Assembly (NCBI GenBank): GCA_020629545.1
Contig: JAHDDC010000002.1
Coordinates: 62,001-126,000 of the forward strand
Direction of reading: 5' to 3'
DNA: 64,000 nt
Origin: Hellea sp.
Lineage (GTDB): Bacteria > Pseudomonadota > Alphaproteobacteria > Caulobacterales > Maricaulaceae
In this document: one piece after another, positions 35,150 to 43,528 of the stretch
Layout: each line of letters begins with the position of its first letter
How positions within the stretch are numbered: position 1 is the stretch's first letter
Program-made: the position numbers and the translations under genes
Notes under the pieces: model-generated
The model's input: the letters and a program-made list of their open reading frames with translations, nothing else
What the model was told of the DNA's origin: nothing
Databases searched by the model: none

Positions 35150-35557
35150 CTACTTTTTGGATTCGCCTTTCTTGCGAGCGGCTTCGATACCGCGCCCTGT
35201 TGTGCGCTCGGTAATCCGAGCTGACTTACCTCTGCGTTCACGCAAGTAGTAAAGCTTGGCGCGGCGGACTTTACCTTTGCGCTTGATCTGAATTTCTTCA
35301 ACCAGCGGCGAATAAACGGGGAATACGCGCTCAACGCCTTCGCCATATGAAATTTTGCGCACTGTAAAGCTTTCATTCAGGCCTTTTCCAGAGCGGGCAA
35401 TGCAAACGCCTTCAAAAGCCTGTAGGCGGGTCCGGCTACCTTCAGTAATACGAACCTGGACAACGAGCGTATCGCCAGCAGAAAAATCAGGAATGACTTT
35501 ACCGGACTCAAGTAACCGGGCTTCTTCTTCTTTGTTCAAAGTTTCAATCATGTTCAT
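35150..35557 (-). CDS. rplS: 50S ribosomal protein L19
   Basis: The 135-residue protein lies at the 30S-50S interface. L19 signatures are [31 protein letters not shown], the [15 protein letters not shown] segment and [20 protein letters not shown]. The ATG at 35557 has AGGAG seven bases upstream and overlaps the end of trmD by 14 bases. The trmD-rplS order is the usual end of the rpsP-rimM-trmD-rplS operon; here rpsP and rimM are not adjacent. Confidence 0.96.
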   Translation of the reverse strand: MNMIETLNKEEEARLLESGKVIPDFSAGDTLVVQVRITEGSRTRLQAFEGVCIARSGKGLNESFTVRKISYGEGVERVFPVYSPLVEEIQIKRKGKVRRAKLYYLRERRGKSARITERTTGRGIEAARKKGESKK

Positions 35558-36296
35558 GATTGTCTCCTTTTGTATTTTTGGCTCTATCCAGATAGGCCTT
35601 ATATAAATCTGGCCGTCTGGCCTTTGTAATCTCTTCTTTTTGTTCCGTTTGCCAGCTCGCGATCTTTTTGTGATCGCCTGACAAAAGAACCTCCGGAATA
35701 TTCCGGCCTTCCCATTCTCTTGGCCTTGTATAAAGCGGATACTCTAACAGACCGTCTTCAAAGCTCTCCTGCTCAGCGCTGCACGCGTCCCCCAGGACAC
35801 CGGGCAGAAGCCTGACACAAGCTTCCAGCATGGCCTGCGCTGCGATCTCTCCGCCAGCTAGCACAAAGTCGCCAATGGAAACCTCTTCCATTTGACGGGC
35901 TTCGATTACCCGCTGATCAAGACCTTCAAACCGCCCACAAAACACAATAAGACCCGGACCGGCCGCCAGTTCTCTAACGCGTTTTTGCGTTAGCGGCGTC
36001 CCGCGCGGGGTCATATAGATTATGGGGCGACCCATCGGGGCCACGCTATCGATGGCAGCTGCAGCTATATCCGGCTTAATGACCATACCAGGTCCGCCGC
36101 CCGCAGGGGTGTCATCGACATTGCGGTGCTTATTAGCAGCAAAATTACGGATGTCTACTGTTTCTAACGCCCAAATGCGATTCTTTTGGGCTGCACCAAT
36201 AATGGATTGGCTCAGAATTCCCGGAAAAGCATCCGGAAACAAGGTCAGAACGCTGGCATTCCACGTTTTTACGGTATCAGACACATTTTCAGACAT
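35544..36296 (-). CDS. trmD: tRNA (guanine-N1-)-methyltransferase
   Basis: This 250-residue SPOUT methyltransferase makes m1G37 in tRNA, preventing frameshifts. It has [20 protein letters not shown], the [16 protein letters not shown] segment, the knot region [13 protein letters not shown] and [20 protein letters not shown]. It is the first gene of a pair with rplS. No ribosome site precedes the ATG, and a promoter-like pair ends only seven bases upstream, so the message may be leaderless. Confidence 0.95.
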   Translation of the reverse strand: MSENVSDTVKTWNASVLTLFPDAFPGILSQSIIGAAQKNRIWALETVDIRNFAANKHRNVDDTPAGGGPGMVIKPDIAAAAIDSVAPMGRPIIYMTPRGTPLTQKRVRELAAGPGLIVFCGRFEGLDQRVIEARQMEEVSIGDFVLAGGEIAAQAMLEACVRLLPGVLGDACSAEQESFEDGLLEYPLYTRPREWEGRNIPEVLLSGDHKKIASWQTEQKEEITKARRPDLYKAYLDRAKNTKGDNHEHD

Positions 36297-36303
36297 TTCG
36301 CGC

Positions 36304-36331
36304 GTATAAGCGGTTTAGCACCTGAATCCAA
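36304..36331 (-). promoter_or_regulatory. Predicted trmD promoter giving a leaderless message
   Basis: On the minus strand TTGGAT (36326-36331) and TTATAC (36304-36309) are separated by 16 bases. The -10 ends seven bases before the trmD ATG, so transcription would start at or near the start codon. Confidence 0.45.
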
Positions 36332-36351
36332 TGCCTTTTAGTTTCATCGGT

Positions 36352-36540
36352 TTGGATGGTGTGTGACGGCACCACAAAACCCGTGGGGGCGATCTTTATT
36401 CCCGTGAACCTGTGTTTACAGGTGGGCGCCGGAAATAACCGAACCACGATCCGGACAGAGCCAGCTCCCTAAGGATGAATTAAGGTCCCTGGAATGAGTG
36501 CCCATACACTAAGTTCGCAGCCACCGTCGGAAGTTTATGT
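36352..36540. ncRNA. Candidate structured non-coding RNA (unassigned)
   Basis: The 283-base gap between trmD and the FAD oxidoreductase has no convincing gene. It does hold several potential pairings: CCTGT/ACAGG at 36409-36422, CCAG/CTGG with CCCT/AGG at 36461-36492, and GACGG/CCGTC joining 36365-36369 with 36524-36528. The composition is richer in G and C than other gaps. The length of about 190 bases would suit a 6S-like or other small RNA, but I cannot match a family or choose the strand. It lies outside the trmD promoter. Confidence 0.3.
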
Positions 36541-36579
36541 GGGGTTAAACGGCCGAGGTTACAAGGTAATTTTACGGGT

Positions 36580-38430
36580 CTATCCTGCAAAAATTTCATT
36601 TACAGCTCGAAAGGCCTGTGTGATGGCCGCATTTGTTGTGGCGCTTGCGGCAGCGTCTGAATTGGCGATATGAATACGCCCGATCGGCGCGCGACCTTTG
36701 ATCCAAGGCTTGTCAGACTCGAGACGATATTCAGGTTCCCATAGGTAGTCAGGTGAATAGGCATAACCATGAGACCAACGATTGACCGTTATGGCTCTTA
36801 TATCGCGCTCTGCCTTGAAATCATGATCTGCGAGAGCTGATTCGAGCTGTTCAAAGACGTGATGTTCGTAAGTTTCGTAGGGCATCTGAAGCATACGGGC
36901 TCGCCCTGTCTTCCATTGCTCAGGGCCTTTAACATTAGGTACCCAAGGGACATGACACATATGCAAAATCATTGGCATATCCGGTTCCATCGATCCCTGA
37001 TAGTCACCGATTGAAACGGGATAGGCGAACTCCGCCTGTTTATAAAAGCCGCTTGGATAATATATAAAGTCCGTTCCTATGTTCGCAAAACGATGCCAGT
37101 CTGGGATTAAAACTTTTGTATAGACAATCGGGAGTTTAATCCCTTTCGAAAGCGCATCGACCTGGTTGGGAGGTGTTTCTGGGCATATTGCGGGGATCGC
37201 CATATTGTAACAGGCCATAATGGCGTTATTGGCTGATATTTTATGAGGTTGTCCGTTGCGGATATAGCTGATCTCGACTTTATCGTCGTTATTGATCGTT
37301 TTAATGACTGTACTGTTCAGGCGAATATTTACCGGGTTATCGTGACGGTCGAGACGTGAATAGTCCAGCTGCGTGGTCACGACGTCTTCCATTGTGGAGC
37401 CGGGAACGGCCTGAGGATTCATCGCCCGAACGAGAAGTCGGGCCAATGAGGCATTTCCGTCGGGGAAATGGAAAATGTAAGGTTCGTCATTTCGGTGCCC
37501 GGTTCTGGGTATAGTGTGAGCGACTCCTGGCATGCCGCCATCATAGGATTGTATGAGGGTTGTCGGTATTTCATCTATGCCTATGCCCCAAAAACTCATG
37601 CCCCAGCGCTGATAAATTTTTATAATCTCTTCGTCCAGTTGGCAATATTCTCGTAAGAAGGTTTCGTAACTGGTGCGACTGAGAAGGTCGAATTTCTCTT
37701 CATTGCTGAGGTTTGGCAGATAATCTGTCTCGGATGTCTGGACCCGTATAAAGTCGGCTTTTGCTTTATCACTTACCGGCATGTCGGCGGCAAATTCTGT
37801 CCAGGGCCGAGATCCATAGCCAGGAACTAACTTGTCTACTCCAAATGTTTCCTTATCAAAAAAAATGGATTTTGACAGATTGTGCCGATCCCAAAAATCT
37901 TGATCGAAATAATCGTAAAATCTTTGGGTAACGACCCCGATGTCCTTGAGTAGCTGGCGTGCTTCCGGGCTATAGGCCGAGGGTGTGTCTATGGCTTCTG
38001 TTCCGCCATACCCAATTCGGATTTGTCCGTCGATTTCGAACTCGTTGCGCTTGGCATGTCCGCCAAAATCATCGTGATTATCAAGGATAAGGATTCGGGC
38101 TGCAGGCTCTCTCTGGCTATAAAAATATGCCGCCGATAAGCCGCTAAGGCCACCTCCAACAATCACTAGATCGTAGTGCTCGGAAATAGGCGCTTCTGGC
38201 CAGGTTTTACCGCTGACCGCTGCGTGCATAACTTCCCATGAGCCTTCATGATTGCCGCGCAGTCCGGTTTTTGACGGCGGATAATATCCATTGGCAAGGG
38301 CAAAAGGATTATCAATTTTCGGAACGCCGCATGCCGACAGAATTGGCGCCGTGATTGCCGCGCCGATTGTCAATTGTGTTCCGTTTAAAAAGTCCCGGCG
38401 CGTAATGCCGTATTTGCTTGTCCAGTCCAT
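36580..38430 (-). CDS. Tat-exported FAD-dependent oxidoreductase (spermidine dehydrogenase-like)
   Basis: The 616-residue protein begins with a twin-arginine signal ITRRDFLNG followed by a hydrophobic stretch and ILSAC, so it is folded in the cytoplasm and then exported, possibly as a lipoprotein. The FAD-binding motif is LVIVGGGLSGLSAAYFYSQ at about residue 87, with an acidic-ended second strand (RILILDNHDDFGGHAKR). The overall plan resembles periplasmic polyamine (spermidine) dehydrogenases. The final NSDAAASATTNAAITQA segment fits the second FAD contact. The substrate is not decided. It is transcribed alone. Confidence 0.82.
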   Translation of the reverse strand: MDWTSKYGITRRDFLNGTQLTIGAAITAPILSACGVPKIDNPFALANGYYPPSKTGLRGNHEGSWEVMHAAVSGKTWPEAPISEHYDLVIVGGGLSGLSAAYFYSQREPAARILILDNHDDFGGHAKRNEFEIDGQIRIGYGGTEAIDTPSAYSPEARQLLKDIGVVTQRFYDYFDQDFWDRHNLSKSIFFDKETFGVDKLVPGYGSRPWTEFAADMPVSDKAKADFIRVQTSETDYLPNLSNEEKFDLLSRTSYETFLREYCQLDEEIIKIYQRWGMSFWGIGIDEIPTTLIQSYDGGMPGVAHTIPRTGHRNDEPYIFHFPDGNASLARLLVRAMNPQAVPGSTMEDVVTTQLDYSRLDRHDNPVNIRLNSTVIKTINNDDKVEISYIRNGQPHKISANNAIMACYNMAIPAICPETPPNQVDALSKGIKLPIVYTKVLIPDWHRFANIGTDFIYYPSGFYKQAEFAYPVSIGDYQGSMEPDMPMILHMCHVPWVPNVKGPEQWKTGRARMLQMPYETYEHHVFEQLESALADHDFKAERDIRAITVNRWSHGYAYSPDYLWEPEYRLESDKPWIKGRAPIGRIHIANSDAAASATTNAAITQAFRAVNEIFAG

Positions 38431-38530
38431 TTTGTCCCCTTTTACAAACCGTAATCGTAAACAGGGATTTTGTCATGCAGAGAAAGTCGCAAAGCAGAAA
38501 AAGCTTTTAACTTCTCCGCGAAATCGAGCT

Positions 38531-39598
38531 TTACCCTTCGGCTTCCATCGCTGCGAGACGGGAGGCTTGATCTTCGGCAATCAGGGCTTCGACAACATCG
38601 CCAAGCTCATCGCCCGCTACGATTTTATCGAGTTTATAAAGTGTGAGGTTGATGCGGTGATCTGTAACGCGACCTTGTGGGTAATTATAGGTCCGGATAC
38701 GCTCAGACCGGTCACCTGAGCCGACCTGACCTTTGCGTTCATCCGCTCGCTCGGCATCAATTCTTTGCTTCTCCATATCATAGAGGCGCATCTTTAAAAG
38801 ACGTTCTGCATTGGCCCGGTTCATATGTTGGGATTTGGCGTCGCAAACCACTACTACGCCGGTCGGAATGTGGGTCATGCGTACGGCGGAATCTGTTTTG
38901 TTGACATGTTGTCCGCCCGCACCGGACGCCCGCATAGTGTCAACTCTTACGTCGTTCATGGAAAATCCGATATCAATGTCTTCCGGCTCCGGCAGAACAG
39001 CCACAGTTGCGGCTGAGGTATGAATTCGGCCTTGAGTTTCGGTGACAGGTACACGTTGTACGCGGTGGACGCCGCTTTCAAACTTCAAGCGTCCATAAAC
39101 ACCATTGCCCGATATTGAGGCGATAATTTCCTTGAAGCCTCCCATATCGGCTTCAGACTCACTTTCAATCTCAACCTTCCAGCCATTGATCTGGGCGTAA
39201 CGTGCATACATGCGGTATAGATCGCCGGCAAAAATCGCGGCTTCATCGCCGCCCGTGCCGGCCCGGATCTCGAGCACGATAGAGGCATTGTCATCTTTAT
39301 CTTTGGGCAAAAGCAGAAGGGACACTTCGTGTTCAAGGTCCGGCAATTTATCTTTAAGGGATTGTAGTTCGTCCTTGGCCATAGAGCCCATTTCAGGATC
39401 ATCGAGCATAAGACTCAAATCTTCCATTTCGGCCCGAACAGATTGGAGTTTGCGAACGCCCTCAACAATTGGCTTCAGTTCGGCATAATCCTTACCAAGC
39501 TTTACGATCTCTTCGCCATCTGTGGTCGCGCCCATGCGCGCTTCGATATGCTCAAAACGATCGACAACTTGGGCTAATTTTTGATCCGGTATATGCAT
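38531..39598 (-). CDS. prfA: Peptide chain release factor 1
   Basis: This 355-residue protein frees finished chains at UAA and UAG codons. It has the catalytic GGQ loop ([21 protein letters not shown]), the [15 protein letters not shown] region and the [20 protein letters not shown] segment. The length is that of standard RF1, so no domain is missing. The usual neighbour prmC is not next to it; the next minus-strand gene downstream is the FAD oxidoreductase about 100 bases away. Confidence 0.96.
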   Translation of the reverse strand: MHIPDQKLAQVVDRFEHIEARMGATTDGEEIVKLGKDYAELKPIVEGVRKLQSVRAEMEDLSLMLDDPEMGSMAKDELQSLKDKLPDLEHEVSLLLLPKDKDDNASIVLEIRAGTGGDEAAIFAGDLYRMYARYAQINGWKVEIESESEADMGGFKEIIASISGNGVYGRLKFESGVHRVQRVPVTETQGRIHTSAATVAVLPEPEDIDIGFSMNDVRVDTMRASGAGGQHVNKTDSAVRMTHIPTGVVVVCDAKSQHMNRANAERLLKMRLYDMEKQRIDAERADERKGQVGSGDRSERIRTYNYPQGRVTDHRINLTLYKLDKIVAGDELGDVVEALIAEDQASRLAAMEAEG

Positions 39599-39662
39599 GG
39601 CCGCTAGTTAGTGGGGTTTTACGTAAAGTTCAATGATTAACCCGGCCTGTCCGGCATCGCCA

Positions 39663-40157
39663 CTACGATTGATTTCTGAAACGATCTTTTAGAGCTATCA
39701 CCAAGCCAATGACCGTGACACACAGCTCAGATATATAGAGTATAAGTTTGGTCGGTGTAGCGATTGTCTTCAGGCCCATATAACGCTCATCGCCAGTCAA
39801 AAGCATGATCTGAGAAAAGCCTTCAGTCAGGTCAGCCATAATAAGAACAAGGGTAGGGAGCGCTAACCAAAAACCGAAACGCCCAAAATATTTCATCGCA
39901 ATCCCAATAAAAAACGCGCCATATGTAAATGGGTAGATGACATCCACGGTTCCTGTTAGCCACGCGTGCATCGACCTTTGCTCGGGCGTCATGTTGGCGA
40001 TATGGCGCCGGATGTCCTCGGAACTATACATCTCATCAATGATCCTGAATTCGCCGATATACATGACGACCCCGAAAATTAGGGTCAGAATTAAAGTCAA
40101 AGAGAATGACACCCAAAGTGCCTTGGTTTGTGATAATGACGTAAAGAGACTTTTCAT
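39663..40157 (-). CDS. Small four-helix membrane protein of unknown function
   Basis: The 164-residue protein has four hydrophobic helices (about 14-35, 80-100, 105-120 and 138-158). A conserved-looking polar loop IDEMYSSEDIRRHIANMTPEQRS lies between the first two. I do not recognise a family. It lies between the PspF-like gene and prfA on the same strand, 13 bases after the PspF-like stop, so it may be expressed with that regulator. No catalytic motif is visible. Confidence 0.65.
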   Translation of the reverse strand: MKSLFTSLSQTKALWVSFSLTLILTLIFGVVMYIGEFRIIDEMYSSEDIRRHIANMTPEQRSMHAWLTGTVDVIYPFTYGAFFIGIAMKYFGRFGFWLALPTLVLIMADLTEGFSQIMLLTGDERYMGLKTIATPTKLILYISELCVTVIGLVIALKDRFRNQS

Positions 40158-40170
40158 GCCTTAGTATAAT

Positions 40171-41178
40171 CTACTTTTTTAGCCCATGTTTCCTAAGCAG
40201 ACCCCGAAACTGATGATAGGATAAGCCTAGATAGTCCGCGGCTTTGCCTTGATGGTGGTTTTGCGTTGTCATGGCCTCGTCGATCAGGCCGCGTTCAAAA
40301 AAATGGACGCGCTCACTGAAATCTGTTGTTTTCGCGTGTTTGGCTGGTCCAGGAGTGCCGCCGCCTGATGGGTCAGTGGCAAAAACCACGGGGGTATCTT
40401 CGATCGGTTTTTGGCGAAAGGCGGTAACGAACGGGCTGAAGACCATGTTAGACAGGGGCGTGGCCAGGCCCTCATCCATCAGAAAAGCGCGGGAGGTGCT
40501 GCGCTCGATCACAGATTTGAGCTCACGGACATTGCCAGGCCAATCATAGGCCAAAAGGGCTTCCATCGCTTCCGAAGTTACGCCGGGGAATTGTTCAGCC
40601 CCGAGTTTTGATGCGGATTTTCGTCCAAAATGCAATAATAGTGGAACGACATCTGCTTTCCTGTCTCTTAAAGGCGGAATATTGACAACATCCGTGGCCA
40701 GGCGATCGAGAAATCCAAAAATTTCGGTGCGGCGGGGCGAAAGAGTCAAAATGGCGGGGTCAGCTGAAAACACAAATCGAATATCTACGATTTGATCTTC
40801 CTGACCATCATTGGGCCGGTAGACATTATATTCGACCAATCTTGCCAGTCGCTCGAGTAGGGCCGAGGGGAGGGACTCTATATTATCAAAAAATAATGTT
40901 CCGCCCTCGGCTATATCAAGTAAGGCTGTCTGTGAGCCCTGTCCAAATATAATGTCTGATAGGATATCGGGCTCATAAGCGGCGCAATTTATCGCATGAT
41001 AGCTCTGTTCCCAGCGCTGCGAGAGGAAATGCAGGCGTGAGGCGATCATTTCTTTTCCGGTTCCGGCCTCACCTAGTACCAAAACAGGCAAATTTAAGCT
41101 CGCTATATCTGAAACCCAGTTGAGCAGAGCGTGAAATTCAGGTGATTCACCGATGAGCTGGGGCGGAATCGCGGACAT
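40171..41178 (-). CDS. pspF: PspF-like AAA+ regulator lacking the GAFTGA loop
   Basis: The 335-residue protein aligns with PspF from LIGES to the C-terminal Fis-type helix-turn-helix (AADYLGLSYHQFRGLLRKHG). Walker A is intact (GEAGTGK, 36-42). After IIFGQ (76-80), however, the whole GAFTGA sigma-54 contact loop and following residues are missing, so GSQTALLDIAEGGTLFFDN follows directly. The Walker B glutamate is asparagine (D98-N99), and the first of the two PspF arginine fingers is not present, while LDR at 157-159 is kept. It is divergent from the psp genes. It may bind DNA without activating sigma-54 polymerase. Confidence 0.85.
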   Translation of the reverse strand: MSAIPPQLIGESPEFHALLNWVSDIASLNLPVLVLGEAGTGKEMIASRLHFLSQRWEQSYHAINCAAYEPDILSDIIFGQGSQTALLDIAEGGTLFFDNIESLPSALLERLARLVEYNVYRPNDGQEDQIVDIRFVFSADPAILTLSPRRTEIFGFLDRLATDVVNIPPLRDRKADVVPLLLHFGRKSASKLGAEQFPGVTSEAMEALLAYDWPGNVRELKSVIERSTSRAFLMDEGLATPLSNMVFSPFVTAFRQKPIEDTPVVFATDPSGGGTPGPAKHAKTTDFSERVHFFERGLIDEAMTTQNHHQGKAADYLGLSYHQFRGLLRKHGLKK

Positions 41179-41388
41179 AATTGGCCATATATGCTAAAAT
41201 TATCATAAAAACAATGCTAAATAATAGTAAAAAATACTAACTATGATTTCACAAATCTGCAGTCAGTTGTAAAAAGTCAATAAAAACAATAACTTAAAAA
41301 TTATCGACTTTGAACCTGGTTTTGAGCAATATGAATTTGTCGCTGATCACAAAGATAAGCGGCGCGAGAGAGACAACAAGGAGATTAA

Positions 41389-41562
41389 ATGATGACCTTT
41401 CGTACTTTTGAAATTGACGCGGGTCACATTACCAGCCCATCCGGCACACCGGCCCTGACTGAAAATGTGACCGCCCCGGTTCGCAGCTTAAGAAGCCGCC
41501 GGAGAGCTCTGGCTCTGTCCCACCGTACAGGTGGACCCCGTCTTGTCGGTTTTGGTATCTAA
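41389..41562 (+). CDS. Small basic protein at the head of the psp operon
   Basis: This 57-codon frame starts ATGATG and ends TAA. AAGGAG (41378-41383) lies five bases before the first ATG and eight before the second. The product has an acidic start (FEIDAGH) and a basic end rich in arginine (VRSLRSRRRALALSHRTGG). No membrane helix or family is seen. The perfect ribosome site, the position 18 bases before the next small gene and the shared direction with pspA support it as a real gene. Function unknown. Confidence 0.6.
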   Translation: MMTFRTFEIDAGHITSPSGTPALTENVTAPVRSLRSRRRALALSHRTGGPRLVGFGI

Positions 41563-41579
41563 TTAGGATATCTGATCCA

Positions 41580-41765
41580 ATGGCAAGAAACCATAGAGAT
41601 GACCTGGACCGCATGTTCGAAGAACGTGCGGGACGGTTCGAAACCAGACGTTCAGCAGATGACTGGCAAGCCAAAGGCGCTCGTTTTCTGCGTTACTTAT
41701 CAACCCGAAAAATGGAATGCTGGGGCTTTTTCGCCGCCGGATTTCTAATCGCTACGATCTTTTAG
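41580..41765 (+). CDS. Small single-helix membrane protein of the psp operon
   Basis: The 61-residue protein has a charged N-terminal half (RDDLDRMFEERAGRFETRRS) and one C-terminal membrane helix (MECWGFFAAGFLIATIF). The layout, with a soluble head and a C-terminal anchor, could tether PspA-like proteins or the regulator to the membrane. It lies 21 bases before pspA. AGGA sits about ten bases before the ATG. The role is inferred from position only; it has no relation to PspD that I can see. Confidence 0.6.
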   Translation: MARNHRDDLDRMFEERAGRFETRRSADDWQAKGARFLRYLSTRKMECWGFFAAGFLIATIF

Positions 41766-41786
41766 AGTTAGAAAAGGAGACTCAAA

Positions 41787-42473
41787 ATGGGAATATTTTC
41801 AAGAATGGGCGACATAATCAATTCCAATCTCAACGCCATGATCGACAAGGCTGAGAATCCGGAAAAAATTGCCCGCCTTATCATCCAGGAAATGGAAGAC
41901 ACATTGGTAGAAGTTCGCACTGATGCCGCGCGAAATATCGCTGAGCGCAAAGAACTGAGCCGCAAGGTTGAAAGCTATAAGGAAAAGGCGACTGAATGGG
42001 CCGCCAAAGCTGAACTCGCGCTTACCAAAGAGCGTGAAGATCTGGCCCGCGGTGCTCTCCAGGCAAAGCAACAGGCTGAAAACATGGCGGTTGTCGTTGA
42101 ACAGGAAATCGAAATCCTTGACGAAGCCGTTACCAAAGCTGATGCAGATCTATCAAAGCTTCAAACCAAGCTTGATGAGGCGCGTGCTAAGCATAAAGCT
42201 TTGATGATGCGCGGATCTGTTGCTAAGAACCAAATTAAGATGCGTACGAAGATGGCTGATTACCGTGTTGAAGACGCGTTAGCCCGCTACGAGCGCATGG
42301 AGCGCAAGGTTGATGAGCTCGAAGCTCATGTTGAGGCCTTTGATCTCGGTAGTGGTGAAAGCCTCGAAGGTCAGTTTGCACAATTAGAAGCCGACGAAGC
42401 CATTGAGAACGAGCTTGAAGCCCTCAAAGCCAGTCTTGGCAAGGCCAAATCTAAAAAGGCCGCCAATAACTAG
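41787..42473 (+). CDS. pspA: Phage shock protein A
   Basis: The 228-residue protein is almost wholly coiled coil, as expected for the PspA/IM30/ESCRT-III-like family. It begins with the amphipathic helix GIFSRMGDIINSNLNAMIDKAENPEK and continues with LIIQEMEDTLVEVRTDAARNIAERKEL. It forms scaffolds on damaged inner membrane and, in the classic system, inhibits PspF. Here PspF is degenerate, so the regulatory part of that model may not hold. A hairpin and pspB follow. Confidence 0.95.
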   Translation: MGIFSRMGDIINSNLNAMIDKAENPEKIARLIIQEMEDTLVEVRTDAARNIAERKELSRKVESYKEKATEWAAKAELALTKEREDLARGALQAKQQAENMAVVVEQEIEILDEAVTKADADLSKLQTKLDEARAKHKALMMRGSVAKNQIKMRTKMADYRVEDALARYERMERKVDELEAHVEAFDLGSGESLEGQFAQLEADEAIENELEALKASLGKAKSKKAANN

Positions 42474-42488
42474 GCAATCATAAACCCC

Positions 42489-42513
42489 GGCCGGGCGTCC
42501 CTTCCTCCCGGCC
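42489..42513 (+). other. Intercistronic hairpin between pspA and pspB
   Basis: GGCCGGG (42489-42495) pairs with CCCGGCC (42507-42513) around an 11-base loop. No T-run follows. It may protect the 3' end of the pspA message and make PspA more abundant than PspB and PspC. Confidence 0.5.
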
Positions 42514-42536
42514 ACCATTAAAGAGAGAGACAATTT

Positions 42537-42785
42537 ATGGGACCCGAACACTTAGCACTGATGATCCCTATCATCGCCATCGGCGGCGGCATCGCGGCCG
42601 GAATGCTGAAGTCCTATTACAAGCATAAGGAGCGTATGATGGACCATATGAGTGAAGATCAATTAGCCGAACTGGATCAAATGTCCCGGCGAGCTGATAT
42701 TCTGGACCAACGCGTCGCCGTCCTGGAAAATATTCTAGACGACGAAATCCCTAACTGGAGAGAGAACCATGACAAAACGATATAG
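42537..42785 (+). CDS. pspB: Phage shock protein B
   Basis: The 82-residue protein has one N-terminal helix (MIPIIAIGGGIAAGML) and a cytoplasmic coiled coil with DQMSRRADILDQRVAVLENILDDE near its end. This matches PspB, an inner-membrane sensor that works with PspC. The ATG follows AGAGAGAGAC. Its end overlaps pspC by 17 bases, so the two are translated together. Confidence 0.9.
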   Translation: MGPEHLALMIPIIAIGGGIAAGMLKSYYKHKERMMDHMSEDQLAELDQMSRRADILDQRVAVLENILDDEIPNWRENHDKTI

Positions 42786-43218
42786 AGAATTTGATTACGA
42801 CGACCACGAGTATTTCTATGATAGCTCAAAACGTCGTCTGCGCCGCAATAAAATCGATGGCGTAATTGGCGGGGTCTGCGCTGGATTAGGTGACTATTTT
42901 GGACTGGATCCGATCATTGCGAGAATTATTTTCGTATTGTTGGTAGTATTCACGGGTATCCCGCTTTTGATATACTTCATCCTCTGGATATTCATTCCAT
43001 CCGATAAACGCGCACCCTATGTTCGCGAATATCGCGAAGCCCGAAAAGCAAGACATGAAGCTCGGCTCGTGAATGCAGAAAGACCGGCTCGTACAGCCTC
43101 ATTCCGGGATGTGAAGTCAAAGTTCCGTTCCCTGGAAGAAAGACTACAGGACCTTGAGCGGTCAATCACTTCGAAAGAGTGGCGCTTGCACCGTGAATTT
43201 CGTGACCTGGAAAAATAA
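42769..43218 (+). CDS. pspC: Phage shock protein C (PspC domain)
   Basis: The 149-residue protein has the PspC motif KIDGVIGGVCAGLGDYFGLDP near residue 28, a membrane helix (IIFVLLVVFTGIPLLIYFIL) and WIFIPSD. A charged cytoplasmic coiled coil ends the chain. PspC senses envelope stress and in enterobacteria binds PspA. An acidic head (REFDYDDHEYFYD) precedes the domain. Its N-terminus overlaps pspB. Confidence 0.92.
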   Translation: MTKRYREFDYDDHEYFYDSSKRRLRRNKIDGVIGGVCAGLGDYFGLDPIIARIIFVLLVVFTGIPLLIYFILWIFIPSDKRAPYVREYREARKARHEARLVNAERPARTASFRDVKSKFRSLEERLQDLERSITSKEWRLHREFRDLEK

Positions 43219-43261
43219 ACAGGTCACTTTAACCCCGATCTAATTTGTCAGGAGAGAGACA

Positions 43262-43471
43262 ATGATCAAAGCAACGATATTAGTTTTAGCCGGAGCCGGC
43301 ATTGTAGGAACCGGCGGCCAAGTGGTCAGCCCCAAAGCCCTCGAATTATCGGCTGGAGCTGTGGCTTACCAAATTACAACTGAAGGGGTGGAAACCTCTC
43401 AGAACCAAAGCCCGGAATTTGGCATTACGCTGATTACCAAAGGTGATCGACAAGTTACCATCCGGTTCTAG
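43262..43471 (+). CDS. Small exported or membrane protein ending the psp operon
   Basis: The 69-residue protein has one N-terminal hydrophobic segment (ATILVLAGAGIVGTGG), which is either a signal or an anchor. A short polar region with ELSAGAVAYQITTEGVETSQ follows. The ATG follows AGGAGAGAGACA. It lies between pspC and a strong terminator, so it is in the same transcript. No family is recognised. A stress-linked envelope role is only a guess from position. Confidence 0.55.
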   Translation: MIKATILVLAGAGIVGTGGQVVSPKALELSAGAVAYQITTEGVETSQNQSPEFGITLITKGDRQVTIRF

Positions 43472-43491
43472 ATTAAACACAGTCCCCCATT

Positions 43492-43517
43492 GACCTCTGA
43501 TTTTTCAGGGGTCTTTT
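43492..43517 (+). terminator. Terminator of the psp operon
   Basis: GACCTCTGA pairs with TCAGGGGTC (one G-U pair) around TTTT, followed by TTTTC. It lies 20 bases after the last small psp gene and just before the converging mnmC stop. Confidence 0.7.
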
Positions 43518-43528
43518 CGGGCGCGTTT

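Noticed and set aside
36398-36432. TGAACCTG followed by a CCTGT/ACAGG hairpin resembles part of a thiamine (TPP) riboswitch.
   Set aside because: The other core segments (CTGAGA and the closing stem) are missing and no plus-strand gene follows.
41179-41388. Possible sigma-54 promoter between the PspF-like gene and the psp operon, for example near TTGGCCATATATGCT.
   Set aside because: The GG and GC elements are eight bases apart instead of ten; no other GG-N10-GC pair with the right flanks was found.
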